A stretch of 64,000 nucleotides of DNA, taken from the NCBI RefSeq assembly GCF_905171775.1, contig NC_053490.1, positions 460,683,143-460,747,142 of the forward strand, read 5' to 3'. The notes under the pieces are model-generated. The model had not been told where the DNA came from. It searched no databases and saw nothing but the letters and a program-made list of their open reading frames with translations. The position numbers and the translations under genes were made by a program. Below are positions 19,979-30,184 of the stretch, in pieces; position 1 is the first letter of the stretch; every line of letters starts with the position of its first letter. The DNA comes from Rana temporaria. Its lineage: Eukaryota > Chordata > Amphibia > Anura > Ranidae.

Positions 19979-22690
19979 GGGCCAAATCCTCAGCCAGGCG
20001 GCGTAACTTAACTTTCAGCAGTTAAGTTACACTGACTTAAAGTTTTTACCTAAGTGCCTGATCCTCAAAGCACTTACGTAAAAATTTCAAGCCGTGTAAG
20101 TTAAGTGCCGCCGTCGTAAGGCGTTCCTCCTCTCCGGGGGGCGTTTACAATTTAAATGAGGCGCGCTCCCGCGCCGGCCGTACTGCGCATGCGTGTGACG
20201 TCATTTTCCCGACGTGCATCGCGCGAACGTAATTGACGCCGGGCGGCTTTGTGGATTGCGACGGGACACTAAAGTTGCGACGGGAAAACAAATAATTATT
20301 AAAAAAAATGACAGCGTCGCTCGGCATGCATTCCTGAGGGAGAACTCCATGCCAATTTTCAATGAAAAAAACGGCATGGGTTCCCACCCCAGGAGCATAC
20401 CAGGCCCTTAGGTCTGTTATGGGTTGTAAGGAGACCCCCCTCCGCCGAAAAATTGACGTAGGGGGTCCCCCTACAATCCATACCAGACCCGTATCCAAAG
20501 CACGCTACCCGGCCGGCCAGGAAGGGAGTGGGGACGAGCGAGCGCCCCCCCCCCTCCTGAGCCGTGCCAGGCCGCATGCCCTCAACATGGGGGGTTTGGG
20601 TGCTCTGGGGCAGGGGGGCGCACTGCGGGCCCCCCCACCCCAGAGCACCCTGTCCCCATGTTGATGAGGACAGGACCTCTTCCCGACAACCCTTGCCATT
20701 GGTTGTCGGGGTCTGCGGGCGGAGGCTTATCGGAATCTGGGAGTCCCCTTTAATAAGGGGGCCCCCAGATACCGGCCCCCCACCCTAAGTGAATGGATAT
20801 GGGGTACATCGTACCCCTATCCATTCACCTGTAGGCAAAAAGTAAAAGTTAATAAACACACAACACAAGGCTTTTTAAAATATTTTATTATTCTGCTCCG
20901 GACGCCCCCCCTGTCTTCGTTATTAGCTCTTTTACCAGGGGGGGCTTCTTCTTCCACTCTCCGGGGGTCTTCTCCGCTCTCCGGGGGGGGTTTCTGCTTC
21001 CGCTCTCCGGGGGGGGCTTCTCCGGACTCCGGGGGGCTTCTTCCATCTTCTCCCCTCTTCCGCTCTTGACTCGGCGAACCCCGGTTCTTCTGCAGCTCTC
21101 CGGTGCCTTCTTCTTCAGCGCTGGCTGCCTGCTATGTTTGTGTGTTAGCTCGATTTCTAACAGGCAGCCGGCGCGGTCTTCTGTGGCGTCAGGGTCTTCT
21201 GGTCTTCTCCCCTCTTCCGATGTTGCCTCGTCGCCTGTTGTCGCTGTAATGATGGAAGCGCGCCTTGCATCACATTTATATAGGCATCACCGTCCCATCA
21301 TGCTCCGGTTGGTACCCACGTGGTGGGTGCCTACCCACGTGCACCCACCACGTGGGTACCAACCGGAGCATGATGGGACGGTGATGCCTATATAAATGTG
21401 ATGCAAGGCGCGCTTCCATCATTACAGCGACAACAGGCGACGAGGCAACATCGGAAGAAGGGAGAAGAAGACCCTGACGTCACAGAAGACCGCGCCGGCT
21501 GCCTGTTAGAAATCGAGCTAACACACAAACATAGCAGGCAGCCAGCGCTGAAGAAGAAGGCACCGGAGAGCTGCAGAAGAACCGGGGTTCGCCGAGTCAA
21601 GAGCGGAAGAGGGGAGAAGATGGAAGAAGCCCCCCGGAGTCCGGAGAAGCCCCCCCCGGAGAGCGGAAGCAGAAACCCCCCCCGGAGAGCGGAGAAGACC
21701 CCCGGAGAGTGGAAGAAGAAGCCCCCCCTGGTAAAAGAGCTAATAACGAAGACAGGGGGGGCGTCCGGAGCAGAATAATAAAATATTTTAAAAAGCCTTG
21801 TGTTGTGTGTTTATTAACTTTTACTTTTTGCCTACAGGTGAATGGATAGGGGTACGATGTACCCCATATCCATTCACTTAGGGTGGGGGGCCGGTATCTG
21901 GGGGCCCCCTTATTAAAGGGGACTCCCAGATTCCGATAAGCCTCCGCCCGCAGACCCCGACAACCAATGGCAAGGGTTGTCGGGAAGAGGTCCTGTCCTC
22001 ATCAACATGGGGACAGGGTGCTCTGGGGTGGGGGGGCCCGCAGTGCGCCCCCCTGCCCCAGAGCACCCAACCCCCCCATGTTGAGGGCATGTGGCCTGGC
22101 ACGGCTCAGGAGGGGGGGGGGCGCTCGCTCGTCCCCACTCCCTTCCTGGCCGGCCGGGTAGCGTGCTTTGGATACGGGTCTGGTATGGATTGTAGGGGGA
22201 CCCCCTACGTCAATTTTTCGGCGTAGGGGGGTCTCCTTACAACCCATAACAGACCTAAGGGCCTGGTATGCTCCTGGGGGGGGAACCCATGCCGGTTTGG
22301 AATTTACAAATTGCCGTGGAGTTCTCCCTCGGGAATGCATACCAAATGCCGTCGCTTGAATGGGCCTTTACAAGGTGTGACTAACTTTACACTTTGTAAA
22401 AGCAGCCCTAGTTTTACACCAGGCAAACTAACACTTACGGCGAAAAAACTAGGCACAAAAGCTTTGAGGATCGCCCTAAGTGCTAATTTGCATACTAACA
22501 GAGGCATTTCGACTCGAAATGCCCCCAGTGGCGGATGCGGTACTGCATCCGAAGATCCGGCAGTGTAAGTCCCTTACAGATGTCGGATCTTCTGCCTAAC
22601 TTAGGAAAACTGCTTCTGAGGATCAGTTCCAAAGTTAGAACCAGAGATACGACGGCTTACGCCGGAGTATCTCTTCTGTGGATTTGCCCC
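19979..22690. mobile_element. 2.7-kb Harbinger-type element with giant palindrome
   Basis: Ends GGGCCAAATCCTCAG and CTGTGGATTTGCCCC are inverted repeats; the 3-bp flank ATA is present on both sides (19976-19978, 22691-22693). The inside is a near-perfect inverted repeat of about 1.9 kb centred at 21335. Frames on both strands (for example MTRRTPVLLQLSGAFFF at 21066 plus and 21600 minus) are mirror copies and do not resemble a transposase. Removing the element rejoins Penelope-like sequence. Confidence 0.85.
20380..22291. repeat. Near-perfect 1.9-kb inverted repeat with ~10-bp loop
   Basis: GGTACCCACGTGGTGGGTGC (21311-21330) is followed by the loop CTACCCACGT and the exact complement (21341-21360). 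The mirror relation continues outwards through the CTCCGGGGG-rich arms, the TATTTTATTATTCTGCTCCGG block and the TGGCCGGCC/GGCCGGCC block to about 20380 and 22291, with few differences. Outside this, similarity weakens but continues to the element ends. Confidence 0.92.
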
Positions 22691-22695
22691 ATAGT

Positions 22696-23164
22696 GCCTA
22701 TTGTTTGTATTTTTTCTTTCTACATAACTGATACCACCCCTTGAGATGGTTTTGTAACTGTTATCACTGAGTAAGATGGAGAGATGTGTTGTAGTAATTT
22801 TTTTATTTCTGAGAATTGTCGAGGTGTAGTTAGTTGAAAACACTGGTTGATTAGAAGATCTAGTGTCTTGGGTGGAACTGTGTCAAAAGATAAGTCCTGT
22901 CGAGGCTCCTGATTTGGCGAGAAACTTTTTTGACCATTGATTTGCAGTATCCTTGTCCACAGAGTCTCTGTTCGAGTAGACGTACTTCTTCGTCATTGTT
23001 AAATTGGAACAATTTCATCCTAATCGGATTAATTGACTGTGAGGTATTGCTTTGATGGTATGGGGAGCATGACAGCTGGTAGCTTGCAGGAGAGAGTTCT
23101 TGGAAGTGGTTTTCCTGAATGAATGTACTTTTGACATTCTTGTCCTGGATGGAGCCAGATAAAG
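22696..23164 (-). pseudogene. Penelope-like element: RT thumb and linker remnant
   Basis: Minus-strand frames give SIQDKNVKSTFIQ, then KNSLLQATSCHAPHTIKAIP, SQLIRLR, LEQRLCGQGYC and HLSILLSDNSYKT...GGISYVE. They appear in the order expected downstream of a Penelope-like RT palm (the R-x-S-L-L-x-x-x-S-x-H-P-like and R-F/L-x-x-R-G-Y-like blocks). Several frame shifts separate the blocks. Confidence 0.75.
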
Positions 23165-23167
23165 TAA

Positions 23168-23692
23168 TGCCCTGTACACACGATCGGTGTTTCCGTCGGG
23201 AAAAAACTCAGACTCAGTTTTTTAGCCGTCTTGCATATACACAGACACACCAAATTCCGACCGTCAAATTCCATCTGACTTTTTTCATCGAAAATTCCGA
23301 TCGTGTCTATGAGGCATTAGTTCTAATGCCTCGTAGACATGATCGTAAATTTCCGATGGAAAAAGTTTTTATTCCGACCGTGTGTATGCCTCATCAGAAT
23401 TTTTCCGTCTGAAATTCTGACTGAGTTAGAAAGAGAACATGTTCTCTTTTTTTCCGACAGAAATTCAGTTCGTCTGTATGTAACTCCGACGGAGAAAAAA
23501 AACAATTTGACGCATACTCGGAAGCATTGAACTTAATTTTTCTTGGCTCGTCGTAGTGTTGTACGTCACCGCATTTTTGACGGTTGGAAATTTGCTGTGT
23601 CCGTGTGTATGCAAGAGAGCTTGAACGGAATTTCGTCTGAAAAACCCGTCAGAGTTTATTCCGGCGGAAACTCCAATCGTGTGTACAGGGCA
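23168..23692. mobile_element. Pair of Harbinger-like MITE units
   Basis: Two units lie head to tail: 23168-23316 (TGCCCTGTACACACGATCGG ... GTGTCTATGAGGCA) and 23327-23692 (TGCCTCGTAGACATGATCG ... ATCGTGTGTACAGGGCA). The outermost flanks are both TAA (23165-23167, 23693-23695), as if one element; the inner junction reads GGCATTAGTTCTAATGCC. Either two insertions next to each other or one rearranged element. Removing the whole rejoins the Penelope-like frame. Confidence 0.75.
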
Positions 23693-23695
23693 TAA

Positions 23696-24090
23696 GAAGT
23701 TGGTTTCAGTCTGATGTTCCTCTATAGTGAACTTTAAGTTCAAATCATTTGTGCTGAGATATAGTTCAAGAATTCAGTTGTTGGCAACTCTTGTTAAGTG
23801 ATAAAGATCAGATTGTTTCTCTGTGGGGATTATCTGCATCATACATGTGAAGCTCCTCCCACCAGCCCATGTATAGATTTGCATAGGTTAGTGAGAATCT
23901 GGCTCCCATAGAAGCTCCTTTTCTGTGTATGTACCATTTAGAGTTGAAAAGAAAATAGTTGTGATGAAGAAGGTATGAAAAGACTTCTAGGATGAACCAT
24001 TTTAATTCTGATGAATATTCCGTATACAGGTCCATATAATGTTTAAGCGGCTGTAATCCTCGGTTGTGAGGTATGCATGAATATAAGAAC
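23696..24090 (-). pseudogene. Penelope-like element: reverse transcriptase palm remnant
   Basis: Minus strand: LYSCIPHNRGLQPLKHYM (motif A-like, normally D-x-x-x-LYTSIPH), then LLHHNYFLFNSKWY, RKGASMGARFS (Q-G-T-AMG motif, here altered), YANLYMGWWEE, and further on NDLNLKFTIEEHQTETNFL (normally ...F-LD). This ordered set is specific to Penelope-like reverse transcriptases. The YxDD-type catalytic region is not intact. 5' of 24090 I see no more of the element. Confidence 0.88.
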
Positions 24091-24323
24091 TGCTTATTTA
24101 TACATTAATAATGTTTTTTTGTTCTTTTTGCTTATTAGTCTAATTGGGAGTATAAGTGTTCAAATATAATTTTTTCTGCACTTACAATACTATGCATTCT
24201 ATAGAGAATAGCACTATAGGTGAAATTGCACTGACTGATTTATTTCTTCACACAAACACCTCTCACGATAAATCATATACACCTGCTACCTCTTCACACT
24301 TAATAAATGACTACCAATGATGC

Positions 24324-25176
24324 TTAACCACTTAAGAACCGGGAGATTTTCCACCTTAATGATCAGGCCATTTTTTTCTATACGGCACTGTGTCGCTTTA
24401 ACTGCCAATTGCGCGGTTATGCAACACTGTACCCAAACAAAAGTTACATCATTTTTTTCCACAAATAGAGCTTTATTTTGGTGGTATTTGATCACCTCTG
24501 CGTTCTTTTTTTGTTTTTTTTTTACTAGTAATGGCGGTGTTCAGCAATTTGCAGAATCATTGCGGCGGACAGATCGGACACTTTTTTTGGGACCATTGAC
24601 ATTTATACAGCGATCAAAGCTAAAAATACCCACTGATTACTGTATAAATGTCAATGGCAGGGAAGGGGTTAACACTAGGGGGTGATCAAGGGGTTACGTA
24701 TGTCCTAGGGAGGTGTTTTTAACTGTGGGGGCAGTGTACTGACTGGGAGTAGACAAATCGCTGTTCCTGATCACTAGGAACAGCAGATCTCTCTCTACGT
24801 CCCTGTCAGAACAGGGATTTGTCTGTTTACATTGGGATCTGTCTGTTTACATTGACAGATCCCCGTTCTGACTAGGCACTAAGCATTAGTGCGAAACGCG
24901 TCGGCTATGTGTCCGAATGTTTGCTGTGATTTGTAGTGCTTTTATCCTTATTTTACAATAAAGACAACCGAAAGTTATTTGGAGTGCGGCTGTCCAAACA
25001 TTTCCTTAAATTTTTTTGCTCTATGCATTGCCAGCACCCTTGGTTCCTGAGAGGAGACTGATTGCCAAGTGAATTCATCTGGAGCGGTCATTCCTCTTCC
25101 CTCCCCGTTCTGGCCTCCATACAGCTACGCGATTCGTACAGGGGAGCCAACCGGGGGCTGGTCAGCAAGTAGTTAA
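24324..25176. mobile_element. TTAA-flanked element of the TTAACCACTTAAG family
   Basis: TTAACCACTTAAGAACC at the left, GGTCAGCAAGTAGTTAA at the right. Shares the block CGGCACTGTGTCGCTTTAAC, CCAAACAAAAGTTACATC, TTTGATCACCTCTG with 41067-41930 and 49999-51004. The 3' half (from about 24870) differs from those copies: it holds a GCGAAACGCGTCGG motif and AATAAA, so another repeat may have been captured. Confidence 0.8.
24885..25010 (+). repeat. GAAACGCGT-type repeat with AATAAA
   Basis: CACTAAGCATTAGTGCGAAACGCGTCGGC (24876-24904) followed by ACAATAAAGAC and a GGAGTGCGGCTGTCC block. Related motifs: GGAGTGAAACGCATTGGTGG at 25221, CAACGAAACGGACGTAG at 45294, CCTGAAACGTGTTAGG at 60121. I remember such GAAACGYGT repeats from amphibian and fish DNA but cannot assign a class. 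Confidence 0.45.
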
Positions 25177-25700
25177 ATACTTCCCATACGCATGAGTTCC
25201 CTATCCCCATGACTAAGCTCCAGGGGGGGTGGAGTGAAACGCATTGGTGGCGTGGTCGGAGTCCAGGCTGAGGTTGCTGCTCTATTCTTCTCTGTAGGAC
25301 AATGTGGATGTGCGACTTGCAGGGGTTTCTTATTCTTCCTTGATAGTGACATGGGTGGCCAGCATCCAATCAGAACGCTGCACCAGTGACTCCGAAAAAC
25401 ATACAGGAACCAAGTTTCTCCCGACTTCCTCTCCCTCTGCACTGCCGCTGCAGTTGAGTGCTGCCTGCAGTGGAGAAAATAGACTGCACCTGCCTACATT
25501 TAGAACACCTTCTCCTCAATGCTCCAGCGGGCTAAGATCCTGATATCATCAAAGCCAATGCAGGGTCCTTCATAGTACGTGATGACGTCATGGGATGGTC
25601 CATCGCATAAGCATGGGGGAGCAGAGGATCAGATAAGCAAGAGTGCTTTTCCTCTCCCCTAGACAACATGAGCAGTTAACGCTTGCAGTGCAGGGGTAGA
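25177..25700. other. Non-coding stretch with a second GAAACG motif
   Basis: Contains GGGGGTGGAGTGAAACGCATTGG at about 25214. No coding pattern or clear element ends. Confidence 0.4.
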
Positions 25701-25768
25701 CCAACTGCAAGGCATAATTTAAAGGTTTCCCAACTCTGGGAAACCTTTAAATTATGCCTTGCAGTTGG
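25701..25768. repeat. Perfect hairpin, 31-bp stem
   Basis: 25701-25731 (starts CCAACTGCAAGGCATAATTT) is exactly complementary to 25738-25768, with the 6-base loop AACTCT. There is no mismatch in the stem. Confidence 0.95.
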
Positions 25769-25780
25769 TTACGCCTTGCA

Positions 25781-25828
25781 GAGGTTACCGCACACAAGCC
25801 CAACTCTGGGCTTGTGTGCGGTAACCTC
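25781..25828. repeat. Perfect hairpin, 21-bp stem, same loop
   Basis: 25781-25801 (GAGGTTACCGCACACAAGCC...) pairs exactly with 25808-25828, again around AACTCT and with the same CCC/GGG closing bases as the hairpin 12 bases upstream. The stems are unrelated in sequence. Confidence 0.95.
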
Positions 25829-25849
25829 CATTCATCAGACGACTACTTA

Positions 25850-26379
25850 TAGGCATGTGCAAAAGGGAAAAATTTGTTTTGTTTCGTTTTAATTCGTTAT
25901 TTAATCAATTTCGTTAAGTTAGATTCGTTACATGTGTTAAATTCGTTTTCGGAATTCGTTCGTTTCCGACCGAATTCGAAAAAACCGGTCGAATTCGAAA
26001 ATATTTCGACCGGATTCGATAATATTTCAATCGGATTCGAAAACAAATTCTATTCGAATCTAATTCGAAAACAATTCGATTCGAAAACAAATTTGAATGA
26101 AAATTGAAAGCAAATTTGAATCAAAATCTAAAAAATATAAATCGATTTCTAAAAAAGAATACAATAAAATAGAATATAAAATAATAAAACAATAGAATGA
26201 AAATCAAAGAATAGTAAAGAACAGAATGGAATTTAATAGAATGTAATCAAATACAATAGAATATGACCTGGCTTCTTCTATCTATCTTCTATCTATCTTC
26301 CATTTTCTGAAATTCGAAATTCATATAGAATGAACTCAAATTCGAATAGAAAAATATTAGAATAGAGCAGAATAAAATA

Positions 26380-26469
<90 letters not shown>

Positions 26470-26981
26470 TTTTATATTTATTATTCTACTCTTCTAATAT
26501 TTTTCTATTCGAATTTGAGTTCATTCTATATGAATTTCGAATTTCAGAAAATGGAAGATAGATAGAAGATAGATAGAAGAAGCCAGGTCATATTCTATTG
26601 TATTTGATTACATTCTATTAAATTCCATTCTGTTCTTTACTATTCTTTGATTTTCATTCTATTGCTTTATTATTTTATATTCTATTTTATTGTATTGTTT
26701 TTTAGAAATCGATTTATATTTTTTAGATTTTGATTCAAATTTGCTTTCAATTTTCATTCGAATTTGTTTTCGAATCGAATTGTTTTCGAATTCGATTCAA
26801 ATAGAATTTGTTTTCGAATTCGATCAAATTTTGTCCGCGGGTTTTCGATTCAAAAACGTTTGTTCGGATTCAGTTAAATTCGTTAATATTACAATTCGGG
26901 AATTCGTATGCATCCGAACGTCCTAATAATGAAAAATTTGTCCGAATTTCGATTCGGAACGAAACAAAATGCACATGCCTA
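25850..26981. mobile_element. ATTCG-rich palindromic hAT element (TAGGCATGTGCA)
   Basis: Ends TAGGCATGTGCA and TGCACATGCCTA are perfect inverted repeats, with a perfect 8-bp TSD ACTACTTA (25842-25849, 26982-26989). The two halves (about 26080-26370 and 26470-26780) are mirror images around an AT microsatellite. The termini and the ATTCG word content resemble 18740-19812 and 60941-62887 (TAGACATGTG ends), so these are related subfamilies. Confidence 0.93.
26372..26466. repeat. (AT)n microsatellite at the palindrome centre
   Basis: About 95 bases of uninterrupted alternating AT exactly at the centre of the hAT palindrome. Length is likely polymorphic. Confidence 0.95.
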
Positions 26982-26989
26982 ACTACTTA

Positions 26990-27575
26990 TGACTGTCGTT
27001 GTTAGCGGAAGTGTGTGGGGGAGAAGACCTTGGATTCTGATGCCTAAAGGATAACTCAATGGATAAAAAAAAAAAAAGGAAAACATTTGAGCAGCAATAC
27101 TGAAGTGTGACCTAGTGCTGCCTAGACACAATATAGCACATGCACCTTCATGGTTACATTAATTAAAAGATATGATGTCTGAACATGATTGATACATAAT
27201 CTATTTGAACTTCCTATGTGATATTGTTATCATTACCTCTTCCTATGAAACATGACATTCTCTGATCCATGACTCTATTGTCATCACACTGTAATTTTTC
27301 CAGCAAACAAGAAACAAAAGAAAGCCACTGAAGACAGGAATATTTATCTACAGTAACAAACTGACTTATCAGCAAGTGAGGTTAGATAAATGTTGTAAAA
27401 ATCCTGTCAAACAACAAGCAGCAGGCTAATCTCTGTATATGCAGAATGAATTATTGAGTACCAGTGACCTTGCCCTATAAATCACTGGTATGGTGCTGTT
27501 ATGTAAATGGACATCCAACAACACAGTCAGACAAGAAAGCTATCCCCTTGGCGCCAACCGTACGCATGTATGTGG
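26990..27575. other. Non-coding stretch, nothing recognised
   Basis: About 590 bases with no terminal repeats and no coding pattern. Confidence 0.4.
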
Positions 27576-27694
27576 CCTTGGCTTTAAGGTGTTATACCGA
27601 GATGATCACCCCGGTACCATTTTTTAGAGCGGGCGGTCAGCTCCTCAGGGATAACAACCGATGCGGTTAAAAGACGCTCAACTGTTATCCCTAG

Positions 27695-28164
27695 GGCCTC
27701 GTACACACGAGGGGACATTTCCGATGAAAACGGTCCGCGGACCGTTTTCATCGGACATGTTCGCTCGGAGATTTCGGTCTGATGGTTGTACACACAATCA
27801 AACCGAAATCCGCGCGGACAGGATACGCGGTGACGTGGCCGCGCCGTCGCCGCGACGATGACGCGGCGATGTGCGCGACCCTGGAAGGTCAATGCTTCCA
27901 CGCATGCGTCGAATCACTTCGACGCATGCGAGGGCTTTCGGCTGAGCGGACATGTCCGGTAAGTCGTACAGACGACCGAACATGTCCGACGGACAGGCTT
28001 CCAGCGGACATGTTTCTTAGCATGCTAAGAAACATTCGTCCGCTGGAAACCTGTCCGATCCACCGGAAAATTGTCCGGTCGGCCGTACACACGACCGAAC
28101 ATGTCTGCTGAAACTGGTCCGCGGACCAGTTTCAGCAGACATGTTCGGTCGTGTGTACGAGGCC
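27695..28164. mobile_element. Harbinger-like MITE with GGACATGT core, copy 1
   Basis: GGCCTCGTACACACGAGG and GGTCGTGTGTACGAGGCC ends. It contains the hairpins ACGGTCCGCGGACCGTTTTC, TTCTTAGCATGCTAAGAAAC and ACTGGTCCGCGGACCAGTTTC. Nearly identical to 28647-29091 in the same orientation; the second copy lacks about 20 bp (GACGATGACGCGGCGAT-like) present here. Flanks TAG and TTA do not match. Confidence 0.8.
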
Positions 28165-28646
28165 TTAGTAGCGAGAAGGGACGTCCCCCCGTCCCACCGA
28201 GAAACCCGATCAATGATGCGGCACTTCCGCCAGTTAGAGTGAGACTAGAAGGATGTCGAAAATGGCTCCCTTCCAATCTCCTATGTGTAAACACGAAAGC
28301 GACGTCACAACGTCACTACCGGTTTACTTGACTGCCAATGGCGGCGATTTAAAAAAAAATACAGTATTCAGAATTGCAGTTTTTGACGATCTGTACCTGT
28401 CACCACCTATTACTGTCACAAGGGATGTTTACATTCCTTGTGACCGCAATAAAAGTGATCTTTTTTTTTTGAAGAGACAATGTAAAAAAATAAAAATAAA
28501 AATGAGAAATAAGAAAAAAAATGTAAAGCGGGCCCCCGGCAAGCAAAGAAAATGCACACGTAAGTCAAATCACACATGTGAGGTATCGGCAAGATCATCA
28601 GAACGAGAGCAATAATTCTAGCACTAGATCTCCTCTGTAACTCTAA

Positions 28647-29091
28647 GGCCTCGTACACACAAGGGGACATGTCCGATAAAAACGGTCCGCGGACCGTTTT
28701 CATCGGACATGTGTGCTCGGAGATTTCGGTCGGATGGTTGTACACACCATCAAAACAAAATCCGCGCAGACAGGATGCGCGGTGACGTGGCCGCGACGTG
28801 CGCGACCCTGGAAGGTCAATGCTTCCCCGCATGCGTCTAATCACTTCGACGCATGCGAGGGCTTTCAGCCGAGCGGACATGTCCGGTAAGTCGTACAGAC
28901 AACCGAACATGTCCGACGGACAGGCTTCCAGCGAACATGTTTCTTAGCATGCTAAGAAACATTCGTCCGCTGGAAACCTGTCCGATCCGCCGGAAAATTG
29001 TCCGATCGGCCGTACACACGACCGAACATGTCTGCTGAAACTGGTCCGCGGACCAGTTTCAGCAGACATGTTCGGTCGTGTGTACGAGGCC
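28647..29091. mobile_element. Harbinger-like MITE with GGACATGT core, copy 2
   Basis: Same family as 27695-28164, ends GGCCTCGTACACACAAGG and TCGTGTGTACGAGGCC, with a matching 3-bp TSD TAA (28644-28646, 29092-29094). The high identity of the two copies, 480 bp apart in one host repeat, suggests recent activity or local duplication. Confidence 0.88.
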
Positions 29092-29987
29092 TAACCTGAT
29101 AACAGTAAAAAAAAAATTAAATGTAAGCGTCGCCTATGGAGATTTTTAGGTACCGTAGTTTGTCGCCATTCCACGAGTGTGAGCAATTTCAAAGCATAAC
29201 ACCTTAGGTAGCTATTTACTCGGCGTAACATCATATTTCACATTATACAAAAAATTGGCCTAACTTTACTGTTTCGTTTTTTTTTTATTCATGATGTATT
29301 TTTTTACCCAATGTGTTTGAAAGACCGCTGCGCAAATACAGTGTGATATAAAATATTGCAACAATCGCCATTTTATTCTCTAGATTCTCTGCTAAAAAAT
29401 ATATATAAGGTTTGAGGGTTCTAAGTAGTTTTCTAGAAAAAAATATGGATTTTAACCTGTTGCCAACAAATTATAGAAATAGGCTTAGGCATGAAAGGGA
29501 TATACTAATAAAACAAATAGGTGCCCATATTATATTAACTGCTTGCCGACCGCTGACTGTACGTATATGTCCGCAGAATAGCACGGCTGCTCAAAGCAAC
29601 GTACCTGTACGTTGCTTTGAATGTGCCGCCGTGTGGGCGCACGTGCCCCTGCCACGTGCTCCGTGACTGTGTCCACAGGACCCATGGACTCGATGTCTGC
29701 TGGTGTCCCGCGATTGTGTCATGGAGCTGCAGAATGGGGAGATGCCTATGTAAACAAGGCATTTCCCTGTTCTGCCTAGTGACAGGACAGTGATCTACTG
29801 CTCCCTGTTAACCCAGCCCCCTCACAGTTAGAATCACTTCCTAGGACACACTTAGCCCCTTCCTCGCCCCTAGTGTTTAACCACTTCCCTGCCAGTGTCA
29901 TTTACACAGTAATCCGTGCATTTTTATAGCATTGATCGCTGTATAAATGACAATGATCCCAAAATAGTGTCAAAAGTGTCCTATGTG

Positions 29988-30184
29988 GGTAAGATGGACT
30001 TCCGTTTCCGGGACGGTGGTGTGAGCATGGAGGAGTGAACACGCGTTAGCGAGGAGAGCCTGAAGTCCAGGGTGCACTGAAGCAGGAGAGCGGCAGATCA
30101 GAGATCCGAGACCCCTCTCCCCCCACGGAGAGCCGCTGTGAGTAGGGGAAGAGAGCGGCACTTAACAGAGGTCCCTGACAGCTG
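29988..30184 (+). promoter_or_regulatory. L1 5' UTR / internal promoter region
   Basis: 197 bases before ORF1, beginning GGTAAGATGGACTTCCG. AAGATGG resembles the YY1-type motif found at the start of many mammalian L1s. L1 5' UTRs normally carry an internal promoter; that it works here is inference. Confidence 0.6.

Larger units (their letters stand above)
27576..29534. mobile_element. TTAA-type repeat host with two MITE insertions
   Basis: The sequence outside the two MITEs (27576-27694, 28165-28646, 29092-29500) contains GACTGCCAATGGCGGCGAT, CCTTGTGACCGCAATAAAAG, GTCGCCTATGGAGATTTTTAGG and CTATTTACTCGGCGTAACATC. The last two blocks recur at 61897-61995 inside a TTAA element. I infer a degraded long member of that group; its borders are not clear. 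Confidence 0.5.

Noticed and set aside
20185..20700. Several 60-117-codon frames on both strands in GC-rich sequence
   Set aside because: Products of low stop-codon density in the GC-rich palindrome arms; no transposase similarity.
21066..21600. Two 70-110-codon frames starting MTRRTPVLLQLSGAFFF on opposite strands
   Set aside because: They are the two arms of one palindrome; there is no domain, and both overlap the inverted repeat exactly.
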